Source: Nanobdellota archaeon (GTDB lineage Archaea; Nanobdellota; Nanobdellia; Woesearchaeales; GW2011-AR15). Taken from it: DNA of 6,087 nt. The notes under the pieces are model-generated. The model was not told the origin of the DNA and did no database searches. It saw nothing but the letters and a program-made list of their open reading frames with translations. This document shows positions 1 to 5,420 of this stretch, piece after piece. The stretch spans positions 807-6,893 of the forward strand of contig JAAXVZ010000065.1 of assembly GCA_013335235.1 (NCBI GenBank). Reading direction: 5' to 3'. How positions within the stretch are numbered: position 1 is the stretch's first letter; every line of letters begins with the position of its first letter. Both the position numbers and the translations under genes were made by a program.

Positions 1-1
1 T

Positions 2-88
2 AGTTTTCTAGCGATTTGGGATAATAATGAGCTGATGCAAAATGTTTATATAGGCTCAGAAAAAAGAAAAGCATATGGAGATCATTAA
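2..88 (+). CDS. Possible C-terminal tail of an upstream gene (partial)
   Basis: One plus-strand frame is open from base 2 to a TAA at 86-88. It gives 28 residues (beginning SFLAIWDNNE and ending KRKAYGDH) that read like a polar C-terminal tail. The other two frames have a stop within the first ten bases. If real, the gene enters from the left and overlaps the antiporter start by 14 bases in another frame. An open stretch of this length arises by chance fairly often, and it also contains the TATA box used for the antiporter, so it may be only a leader region. No family can be recognised. Confidence 0.2.
   Translation, partial: SFLAIWDNNELMQNVYIGSEKRKAYGDH
45..52 (+). promoter_or_regulatory. 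TATA box of the antiporter gene
   Basis: TTTATATA is centred about 26-27 bases before the ATG at 75. Archaeal transcription normally starts about that far from the TATA centre, so the message would start at or very near the ATG. No Shine-Dalgarno sequence lies in the A-rich stretch 59-74, which agrees with leaderless translation. The motif and spacing are seen; the start site is inferred. Confidence 0.55.
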
Positions 89-1310
89 TCTGTTCGGGGT
101 CGCAGGCCTCATCATCCTCGTCGGTTTCATCGGCGAGTGGATATTCGAGAAGACTAATATCCCTGATGCATTGTTCTTGCTGCTTCTCGGAATCATCCTT
201 GGGCAGTTTGCAGGGAGCGAGAATATAGAGCTATTGTACAAGTTCGGGCCGATTTTCACGACATTCGCACTTATCTTCATCTTATTCGAAGGTGTCCTTT
301 CGACAGACATCAAGAAGCTTGCAGGCGGGATCGCTGAAGGGACTAGCCTTGCGTTCCTCAACCTCTTGCTGTCTTTTTTTGTGGTATCGATAACAATGAC
401 AATTGCAGGATGGCCTTTCTGGGAGAGCCTCATGCTGGGAGCGATCCTCGCAGACAGCGCACAGGCAGTCATCATACCACTCATGAAGAAGATCAAGATA
501 GGGTCGCAAGCTTTGATTGCCCTGACTTTCGAATCCGCTATCAGCGACGTCTTTACTATTGTCGGGACACTCACGATAATAAATATAATCCTAATGAAGA
601 GCTTCTCATTGTCGAGCGTGCTACAGACAGTAATTTACTCATTTGTCTTTGCGATCATCGCCGGAGCAGTAGCTGCCTTCATCTGGGTCAAGGTGCTTCC
701 GTTCCTAGATAGGTTCTCAAAATCATACATGACAACCATCGCCGTTGTCTTGCTGCTATATGCAGGTGTCGAGTCATTGAAAGCGAATGGCGCCCTGGCC
801 TGCCTGACTTTCGGCCTGATTGTCGGAAACAGCTCAAAGATATATCACCTGATAAAAAAAGAGAGCGACTATCATATGGCATCATCTGCCAAGTTCTTCT
901 ACTCAGAGATCTCCTTTTTCCTGAAGACATTCTTTTTCGTCTACCTTGGGCTCATCATCGACCTTAAAGAGACAAAGCTCATGCTTCTCGGCGCACTTTT
1001 GGCAAGTCTATTGTTTTTCGCAAGGCCTATTGCAGTATTCCTGTCTCACAGGAACGCAAAAGTAGAGCCTAAGGATATTGTAGATATGCAGATACTGAAT
1101 CCAAAAGGCTTGTCTGCAGCTGTCCTGGCCCAGGTCCCTATGCAGTATGGGCTTGGGAAAGGATTCCCGACAGTAGTCCTGTCTGCTATAGTCACAAGCA
1201 TCCTCCTCATGATATTGTTCGTTTTCCTGTCAGAAAAGGGGATATACAAAGGCATATTAGTCCCGAAGCACCTGATAGGCGGAAAGCAAGGCTCTGCAAA
1301 ACATTTATAA
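75..1310 (+). CDS. Cation:proton antiporter, CPA (NhaP/Kef-like) family
   Basis: A 411-residue integral membrane protein with about 12-13 hydrophobic helices, expected to exchange Na+ or K+ for H+ across the cell membrane. Family marks in order are LFEGVL (70-75) in an early helix; GAILADSAQAVIIP (122-135), where CPA1 proteins usually have a TDP motif; FESAISD (152-158), corresponding to the ion-binding E..xND helix; the conserved arginine in ARP (R317); and NPKGLSAAVLA (342-352), the usual P-K/R-G-L segment. The asparagine of the Asn-Asp pair is Ser157 here, with Asp158 kept. The C-terminal tail is short, with no RCK/TrkA domain, so there is no sign of nucleotide gating. The ATG at 75 is chosen because the first helix starts just after it and a TATA box sits about 26 bases upstream. 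It is followed 23 bases later by the Ski2-like helicase gene. The family is clear; ion preference and stoichiometry cannot be read. Confidence 0.9.
   Translation: MEIINLFGVAGLIILVGFIGEWIFEKTNIPDALFLLLLGIILGQFAGSENIELLYKFGPIFTTFALIFILFEGVLSTDIKKLAGGIAEGTSLAFLNLLLSFFVVSITMTIAGWPFWESLMLGAILADSAQAVIIPLMKKIKIGSQALIALTFESAISDVFTIVGTLTIINIILMKSFSLSSVLQTVIYSFVFAIIAGAVAAFIWVKVLPFLDRFSKSYMTTIAVVLLLYAGVESLKANGALACLTFGLIVGNSSKIYHLIKKESDYHMASSAKFFYSEISFFLKTFFFVYLGLIIDLKETKLMLLGALLASLLFFARPIAVFLSHRNAKVEPKDIVDMQILNPKGLSAAVLAQVPMQYGLGKGFPTVVLSAIVTSILLMILFVFLSEKGIYKGILVPKHLIGGKQGSAKHL
1303..1310 (+). promoter_or_regulatory. TATA-like box overlapping the antiporter stop codon
   Basis: ATTTATAA includes the TAA stop of the antiporter gene and is centred about 27 bases before the helicase ATG at 1334. 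That is the same spacing as the TATA box and ATG of the first gene. A purine/A-rich stretch just upstream (1296-1302) could serve as BRE. It could drive a leaderless helicase message independent of the antiporter promoter. The motif is short and A/T-rich, so chance is possible. Confidence 0.35.
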
Positions 1311-1314
1311 TCCC

Positions 1315-1320
1315 AGGAGG
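1315..1320 (+). promoter_or_regulatory. Shine-Dalgarno sequence with long spacer (helicase)
   Basis: AGGAGG matches the archaeal 16S 3' end perfectly, but 13 bases separate it from the ATG at 1334. By comparison, the GGTGAT cores at 3246 and 3608 sit 3-4 bases from their ATGs, which would place an AGGAGG about 7-8 bases away. An in-frame TAG at 1322-1324 rules out a nearer upstream start, so 1334 is the only sensible start. Confidence 0.6.
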
Positions 1321-1333
1321 ATAGTAAAAGACT

Positions 1334-3229
1334 ATGATCTTCAAGAATTTCACTTTAGATCCATTCCAGGTAGATGCTGTCAATTCTGTCGAGAAAGATA
1401 ATTCTGTAGTTGTCTCAGCTGCGACTGGAACAGGGAAGACGCTGATTGCAGACTATGTGATAGACAAGTACCTGAAAGAGCACAGGAGGATAATCTACAC
1501 TGCGCCGATAAAGGCATTGTCAGGGCAGAAATACAGGGATTTCAAGAAAGAGTATGGTGAGGAGAATATCGGCATCATGACCGGAGATGTCGTGATTAAC
1601 CCTGATGCTCCTATCCTCATCATGACTACAGAGATCTACAGGAACATGCTCCTTGCAAAGGACCAGATAATAGACAAGGTCAAGTATGTGATATTTGATG
1701 AGATCCACTATATCAATGACATTGAACGCGGGACTATCTGGGAAGAATCTATAATCTTCTCCCCAGACCACATAAGGTTCCTCTGCCTGTCTGCGACAAT
1801 CCCGAATGCAGATGACTTTGCACAGTGGATACAGAGCATAAAGAAGCACACAGTCGATGTTGTGAAATACGAGAAGCGGGCTGTTCCATTGGAACACTCT
1901 GTCTTTGACAAGTATATCGGCATAACAAAAATTGAAGAAGTCATAAAAGATAGGGGAAGGAAGCCGAAGAAGAAAAAGACAAGCAAGAGGGACTGGGCGC
2001 CTCCGCCTGACCATATCGAGCTCATAAGCCAGATAGCTGACAAGCTTCCGGCAATAGTCTTTGATTTCTCCAGGAAAGACTGCGAGAAGAGGGCGCTTGA
2101 GCTTTCCAGGAAAAAAGATTACTTAGATAGCGCAGGCAGGGCAAAAGTCGTCAAGCTCGCAAACGAGCTCATCAGCCCTGAATACAGGAGCCTCGAATCG
2201 ATAATGCGGCTGAAGCAGGCGCTTTCAAGAGGGATCGCGTTCCACCATGCAGGCCTGCTTCCGAAAGCAAAGGAGCTGGTGGAACTGTTGTTTACAGACG
2301 GAATAATAAAAGTGCTTTACGCGACAGAGACATTCGCTGTCGGCATAAATATGCCTGCAAAGACCGTTGTCTTCGCAAGCCTCGAGAAATTCGATGGTGC
2401 GAATTTCAGGTATATCAACTCAAAGGAGTATTTCCAGCTTGCAGGAAGGGCAGGAAGGAGAGGCATCGATACTGTCGGCTATTCTATTGCCATGGTTGAT
2501 AGGGATTTCACAGATCTTGAAAAGGTGAGGCAGATCTCTCTGCGGGATGATATCCCCATACAGAGCCAGTTCAAGCTCTCTTTCAACTCTGTCCTGAACC
2601 TGATAAAGAACCATCCTCCTGAGGAGAGGGAATTCATCCTCAGGATGAACTTCGATTATTATCTCCAGAAGGCCAAAGGCAATCAGGTCAGGATAATGGC
2701 CTCATACAATAATAAGGTGAAGCTGCTCAAGATGATGGGCTATGTCTTTGGCGAGGTCTTGACTGAGAAAGGAGAGTTTGCTACAAAGATATACTCTGAA
2801 GAGATTTTGGTGACTGAGATATTCTGCTCAGACCTATACTCGCAGCTTTCTGAGACAGACCTGAATATACTCGTGGCAGCGGTCATCTATGAGCCCCGCG
2901 GAAAGGATTATTTCACGATGAAGGACACTGACAGGGCATACAACAGGATCATGCGCACTGTCTCAGAGAGGAGCTATATATCAAAGAATATCAATAAGCT
3001 GCATGTGAAAAGGATGATCCGCCTCATCGGCGACTTTTCAGACGGGTGCGAGTTCAAGGACCTGATAGACTTGTGCAACCTGGACGAGGGAGATATAATC
3101 AGGCTGATTAGAAGGGTCATTGACATGCTCAGGCAGATCAGGCACGCGACAACAGACTATGAGCTGATAGACAAGATGCATGCTTGCATGGAGAAGCTGT
3201 ATAGGGATGTTGTAAAGTTCGAGTTTTGA
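1334..3229 (+). CDS. Ski2/Mtr4-like DExH-box RNA helicase, compact form
   Basis: A 631-residue superfamily 2 helicase. RecA1 carries a Q-like element around 9-14, Walker A ATGTGKT (30-36), motif Ia TAPIKAL (56-62), DEIH (122-125) and SAT (153-155). RecA2 carries FDFSRKD (243-249), FHHAGL (303-308), ATETFAVGINMPA (330-342) and QLAGRAGRRG (368-377). ATETFAVGINMPA and the DEIHYIND context resemble Ski2/Mtr4 (and actinobacterial HelY) more than Hel308. The C-terminus, with LTEKGEFA near 476-483 and EGDIIRLIRRVIDMLRQI (585-602), matches the DSHCT end of Ski2/Mtr4. The arch/KOW insertion of eukaryotic Mtr4 is absent, which explains 631 rather than about 1,000 residues. A lysine-rich loop (210-219) lies between RecA1 and RecA2. 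Ski2/Mtr4 proteins unwind RNA 3'-5' for the exosome; a similar role in this archaeon is inferred. Co-transcription with the antiporter is likely, with a possible promoter of its own. Confidence 0.9.
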   Translation: MIFKNFTLDPFQVDAVNSVEKDNSVVVSAATGTGKTLIADYVIDKYLKEHRRIIYTAPIKALSGQKYRDFKKEYGEENIGIMTGDVVINPDAPILIMTTEIYRNMLLAKDQIIDKVKYVIFDEIHYINDIERGTIWEESIIFSPDHIRFLCLSATIPNADDFAQWIQSIKKHTVDVVKYEKRAVPLEHSVFDKYIGITKIEEVIKDRGRKPKKKKTSKRDWAPPPDHIELISQIADKLPAIVFDFSRKDCEKRALELSRKKDYLDSAGRAKVVKLANELISPEYRSLESIMRLKQALSRGIAFHHAGLLPKAKELVELLFTDGIIKVLYATETFAVGINMPAKTVVFASLEKFDGANFRYINSKEYFQLAGRAGRRGIDTVGYSIAMVDRDFTDLEKVRQISLRDDIPIQSQFKLSFNSVLNLIKNHPPEEREFILRMNFDYYLQKAKGNQVRIMASYNNKVKLLKMMGYVFGEVLTEKGEFATKIYSEEILVTEIFCSDLYSQLSETDLNILVAAVIYEPRGKDYFTMKDTDRAYNRIMRTVSERSYISKNINKLHVKRMIRLIGDFSDGCEFKDLIDLCNLDEGDIIRLIRRVIDMLRQIRHATTDYELIDKMHACMEKLYRDVVKFEF

Positions 3230-3254
3230 CGGCTCAAGAAACAAGGGTGATTAT

Positions 3255-3536
3255 ATGGCAAAACTAAAACGGGTAGGTATCCTTATGACTGGTGTTTTTC
3301 AGGCATTTATAGGATTCATTGTAGGCGTATTCGTAGGGATACTCTATGTGATAATAGGAGCAGTGAGCTCTGCAGCGATGGGGGATAGTGTTGGTGGTGG
3401 AATACCTTTTGTGATGCTGGGCCTGATCATGCCCATATTCTATACTATATTCTTCTTCATAGCAGGCATAATCGGAGCATTCCTCTATAATATGTTTGCC
3501 AAGGTGACCGGCGGGATAGACATGGAGATCTCATAG
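3255..3536 (+). CDS. Small two-helix membrane protein, DUF3566-like C-terminus
   Basis: This encodes a 93-residue protein with a short basic N-terminus (KLKR) and two long hydrophobic segments (about 12-36 and 51-79), joined by a Gly/Ser-rich loop (37-50). It ends with FLYNMFAKVTGGIDMEIS. The pattern Y-N-x3-A-K-x-x-GGI-x-x-E at the end is common in small archaeal and bacterial membrane proteins and resembles the end of DUF3566 proteins as I remember them; a profile search was not possible. The function is unknown. GGTGAT (3246-3251) sits three bases before the ATG and fixes the start. The gene begins 25 bases after the helicase stop with no promoter motif between, so it is probably the last gene of that operon. 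Confidence 0.75.
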   Translation: MAKLKRVGILMTGVFQAFIGFIVGVFVGILYVIIGAVSSAAMGDSVGGGIPFVMLGLIMPIFYTIFFFIAGIIGAFLYNMFAKVTGGIDMEIS

Positions 3537-3543
3537 GTTTCTA

Positions 3544-3561
3544 TTTTGCCTTTTTTAGGCA
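3544..3561 (+). terminator. T-rich terminator after the plus-strand operon
   Basis: Two T tracts (3544-3547 and 3551-3556) lie just after the stop at 3534-3536. TGCC and GGCA flank the second tract, giving a weak 4-bp stem. Archaeal RNA polymerase stops on T tracts with or without a hairpin. A new TATA box follows directly, which supports a transcription-unit boundary here. Confidence 0.5.
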
Positions 3562-3573
3562 TCTTCTTCAGAA

Positions 3574-3583
3574 AAATATTTAA
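3574..3583 (+). promoter_or_regulatory. TATA box of the DUF4870-like gene
   Basis: AAATATTTAA is centred near 3578-3579, which predicts a start around 3604. That leaves a leader of about a dozen bases containing AGGTGAT (3607-3613), a seven-base match to the archaeal anti-SD region, four bases before the ATG at 3617. Unlike the first gene in the window, this one is predicted to have a short leader. Confidence 0.6.
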
Positions 3584-3616
3584 GCCTTGGTCATAGTCCT
3601 TTAAGCAGGTGATTTC

Positions 3617-4000
3617 ATGACAAATTCAGAATCCTCATTTGACCAAGAAAAATTTTGCTGTATCCTAGCATGGTTCTTCCCTTTTGGCTTGCTCTGGTGG
3701 TACCTAGACGAGAATATGAAAAAGAACCGCCATGTCAAGTTCCAGGTAAAGCAGTCCCTGACCCTGGTAGCTTTCTTCATAGTATATAGCTTTGTATCGC
3801 TGATAGCCACGCAAGTCACAGGGATATTAACGATAATCCCTGTACTGGGTCAGATGATCCAGCTTGCTGTAGGTTTTGTTTTATTAGTGATAGGGCTGGC
3901 ATTGTTTGCCCTGTGGGCCATAGGGCTGATCACAATCATCCAAGAGAAGGAACAGGAGCTATTCCTTATAGGGAAGTACGCTGTCTGGTTCAGGTTCTAA
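3617..4000 (+). CDS. Tic20/DUF4870-like small membrane protein
   Basis: A 127-residue protein with a polar N-terminus and four hydrophobic stretches (roughly 14-30, 47-70, 76-88 and 89-108). The hallmark is HVKFQVKQSLTL (39-50) between the first two helices, matching the 'vrfHakQaL' pattern of the DUF4870/Tic20-like family, with Gln where His is common. The end, LIGKYAVWF (117-125), matches the closing 'IPliGkya' segment of the same family. Bacterial and archaeal members have no firm function; the link to the chloroplast import protein Tic20 is by fold only. It has its own TATA box and a strong Shine-Dalgarno, so it is a separate unit from the upstream operon. Its stop overlaps the stop of the convergent Hel308-like fragment by four bases. 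Confidence 0.8.
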   Translation: MTNSESSFDQEKFCCILAWFFPFGLLWWYLDENMKKNRHVKFQVKQSLTLVAFFIVYSFVSLIATQVTGILTIIPVLGQMIQLAVGFVLLVIGLALFALWAIGLITIIQEKEQELFLIGKYAVWFRF

Positions 4001-4653
4001 TCGATAAACTCTATCTTGGAATCATGATAGACTCCTTTCTTTAATTCTATCGGCCTCCAATCATCTTCAACCAGTGCTGCATCAAGCCATTCTGCAAGCT
4101 CTTTCGGATTGCCTATTGTCGCAGATAAACCGATGAACTGCGTTTTCTTCAGGACCTGACGCAGGAGCGTTATCACGACTTCGAGCGTCGGACCCCTTGT
4201 AGGATCATTCAGCAGATGAATCTCATCAAAGATACAGCTGGAGATATGCCTTATCCAGGGAGACCTATGCCTGATCAGCGAATCAAGTTTTTCAGATACT
4301 GTGACTATAAGATCAAATGTCTCAAGATAGGAATCAGCTGAGTCTGAATCACCTATCGATAGAGCGACTTTGATATCAGGGTATTTCTTCCTGAACTCAC
4401 TGAATTTCTCGCTGGCGAGCGCCTTCAGAGGGACAACATAGATCGCCTTGCCTCGGCCACCATAGATTGCAGAGAGCATGGATAGTTCTGCGATCAAGGT
4501 CTTACCTGAAGCAGTAGGTGTGCACACAAGAAGATTCTTTCCCTCAAGAAGACCTGCATCTATGGATTTTTCCTGGGCTGGCCTAAGATGCTGGATGTTC
4601 AGCTTGGTGTATAGCTGTCCAGGAATCTTGCCATAAAGGTCTGATAGTTGCAT
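3997..4653 (-). CDS. hel308: Hel308-like helicase, N-terminal RecA domain only (truncated)
   Basis: This encodes 218 residues from the ATG at 4653. The order is Q-motif region LRPAQEKS (23-30), Walker A TPTASGKT (45-52), motif Ia VVPLKAL (73-79), TVSEKLDSLI (118-127), DEIHLLND (143-150), SATIGN (177-182) and DWRPIELKKGVY (198-209). This is a close match to domain 1 of archaeal Hel308, a 3'-5' DNA helicase acting at stalled forks. Full Hel308 is about 700 residues. Motifs IV-VI, RecA2, the winged helix, the ratchet and the C-terminal domain are all missing. It stops a few residues after the end of domain 1, so it cannot be a complete helicase. No other minus-strand frame below 3997 continues the homology. 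It may be a pseudogene, one half of a split gene, or an accessory fragment. An in-frame ATG at 4710 would overlap the zinc-ribbon gene and lacks a ribosome site. The 4653 start fits the usual Hel308 N-terminus and a TATA-like box. Confidence 0.8.
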   Translation of the reverse strand: MQLSDLYGKIPGQLYTKLNIQHLRPAQEKSIDAGLLEGKNLLVCTPTASGKTLIAELSMLSAIYGGRGKAIYVVPLKALASEKFSEFRKKYPDIKVALSIGDSDSADSYLETFDLIVTVSEKLDSLIRHRSPWIRHISSCIFDEIHLLNDPTRGPTLEVVITLLRQVLKKTQFIGLSATIGNPKELAEWLDAALVEDDWRPIELKKGVYHDSKIEFID

Positions 4654-4675
4654 ATCCCTTTCAAAAGAGTATTGG

Positions 4676-4683
4676 CTTTTATG
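4676..4683 (-). promoter_or_regulatory. Weak TATA-like box before the Hel308-like fragment
   Basis: On the minus strand CATAAAAG is centred about 26-27 bases before the ATG at 4653, the same spacing as the boxes at 45-52 and 1303-1310. It lies in the gap after the zinc-ribbon gene stop. Its match to the TATA consensus is weaker than the other boxes, so this is tentative. Confidence 0.25.
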
Positions 4684-4691
4684 GTTATCTG

Positions 4692-5252
4692 TCAGACTCT
4701 GGCACCGCATATAGGGCAGTATCTATGATGCTTCAGGAGAGGTGTGCCACATTGCGAGCAATAGGCAGACTGAATAGGGCTCTTTGGCATAGGTGCACCT
4801 GCAGCACCTGTGCTAATTGCACCTGCACCTGATGGCGCTTGCATAGGAGGATACTGCTGATAGCCTGGCCTCTGGGCTGGCTGCTGCTGCGGAAAAGCCC
4901 GAGGAGTCCCATTATATCCCTGTGGCTGTGAATATCCTGCCCTTCCCTGTTGGCTCTGCATTGCCTGCTGCCTTAATTGAGGATTACGCCTGTATTCATC
5001 TATATCTATATCCACTTCGCTTTCTCCTCTCCCTCTCTGCCTCTGCATCCTTCGTTCCTCGAGCCTTGTCTGGAGAGGCTTCTGGTTAATCTTGCCTTTG
5101 ATGTAGCCATATATCACCATACCTATGCCGACCGCAAGCATCAGCTTGAAAAAAGAACTGTATTCAACTGGCCTGATGAACCCCATGAAAACAGAAACAA
5201 GGCTAATCAAGCCGCCAACCACCATCCAGACAAAATCAGGTATATCCGCCAT
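4692..5252 (-). CDS. Membrane-anchored zinc-ribbon protein with Q/P-rich linker
   Basis: This encodes 186 residues from the ATG at 5252. Two hydrophobic helices (about 8-26 and 35-51) form a hairpin and are followed by a very basic stretch (52-76) that should sit in the cytoplasm. A long low-complexity segment follows (about 90-160), rich in Gln, Pro, Gly, Ala and Tyr. The end is a zinc ribbon with Cys165-x2-Cys168-x10-Cys179-x2-Cys182, the usual short 'zinc-ribbon domain' pattern at the ends of archaeal membrane proteins. Both termini are probably cytoplasmic. The function is unknown; a ribbon on a flexible tether suggests protein or nucleic-acid contact. A GTG at 5258 would add two residues, but that GTG is part of the ribosome site GGGGTGA (5255-5261), so ATG 5252 is preferred. 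The Hel308-like fragment starts 38 bases downstream on the same strand. Confidence 0.8.
   Translation of the reverse strand: MADIPDFVWMVVGGLISLVSVFMGFIRPVEYSSFFKLMLAVGIGMVIYGYIKGKINQKPLQTRLEERRMQRQRGRGESEVDIDIDEYRRNPQLRQQAMQSQQGRAGYSQPQGYNGTPRAFPQQQPAQRPGYQQYPPMQAPSGAGAISTGAAGAPMPKSPIQSAYCSQCGTPLLKHHRYCPICGARV
4795..4831. repeat. Four in-frame copies of GCACCTG in the linker
   Basis: GCACCTG occurs at 4795, 4804, 4819 and 4825 (the last two share one base). The offsets of 9, 15 and 6 are all multiples of three, so copies keep the reading frame and encode the Ala/Gly-rich part of the linker. This suggests slippage or selection on composition rather than a regulatory site. Confidence 0.6.
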
Positions 5253-5254
5253 TT

Positions 5255-5263
5255 TCACCCCTC
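5255..5263 (-). promoter_or_regulatory. Shine-Dalgarno sequence of the zinc-ribbon protein gene
   Basis: On the minus strand GAGGGGTGA ends two bases before the ATG at 5252, closer than the four-base gap after GGTGA seen at 3255 and 3617. The overlapping GTG at 5258 lies inside this motif and is therefore an unlikely start. Confidence 0.55.
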
Positions 5264-5273
5264 TTAACAGTTA

Positions 5274-5396
5274 TCATGTATTAGGTCTTGCGACCAGCTT
5301 CTTACACTTATTGCAGGCATGTGAAAAGTAGTGCCATCTATATTCTTGTGCTCTATTCTTCCATGTGCAACCTGCATGCTGTGCAACATCTGACAC
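5274..5396 (-). CDS. Possible small CxxC protein or gene remnant
   Basis: Between the surface-protein gene and the zinc-ribbon gene, one minus-strand frame from a GTG at 5396 to TGA at 5274-5276 encodes 40 residues. These include a Trp/Tyr/His-rich stretch and HACNKCKKL near the end. This frame is the same as that of the preceding gene and is open for 48 codons right after its TAA. There is no clear ribosome site. Two other frames compete: one from ATG 5419 runs to 5264, and a third reads CVRCCTACRLHMEE near 5355-5397. None stands out by codon use. It may be a real small gene, a frameshifted zinc-ribbon gene, or spacer. No family is recognised. Confidence 0.2.
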   Translation of the reverse strand: MSDVAQHAGCTWKNRAQEYRWHYFSHACNKCKKLVARPNT

Positions 5397-5420
5397 ATTT
5401 TTTTCATCAATAACATCATA

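Noticed and set aside
56..574. Long minus-strand open frame opposite the antiporter gene
   Set aside because: It lies wholly antisense to a clearly coding membrane protein, with no domain-like sequence; it is a shadow of the plus-strand codon pattern.
1520..2043. Two overlapping minus-strand open frames opposite the Ski2-like helicase
   Set aside because: They are antisense to the conserved helicase motifs and show no recognisable protein features.
3601..3996. Possible continuation of Hel308 domain 2 on the minus strand after a frameshift
   Set aside because: All three minus frames here were read for motifs IV-VI (such as the GRAGR motif); none is present, and the plus strand encodes the DUF4870-like protein.
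4010..4031. Inverted repeat TCTATC/GATAGA followed by a pyrimidine-rich stretch, ten bases after the DUF4870-like stop; possible plus-strand terminator
   Set aside because: The stem is only 6 bp with a ten-base loop, there is no T run over three, and it lies inside the last codons of the Hel308-like fragment; chance is likely.
4795..4831. GCACCTG copies as a CRISPR-like or operator array
   Set aside because: The copies are seven bases, irregularly spaced in multiples of three, and lie inside a low-complexity coding linker; no spacers or flanking cas genes.
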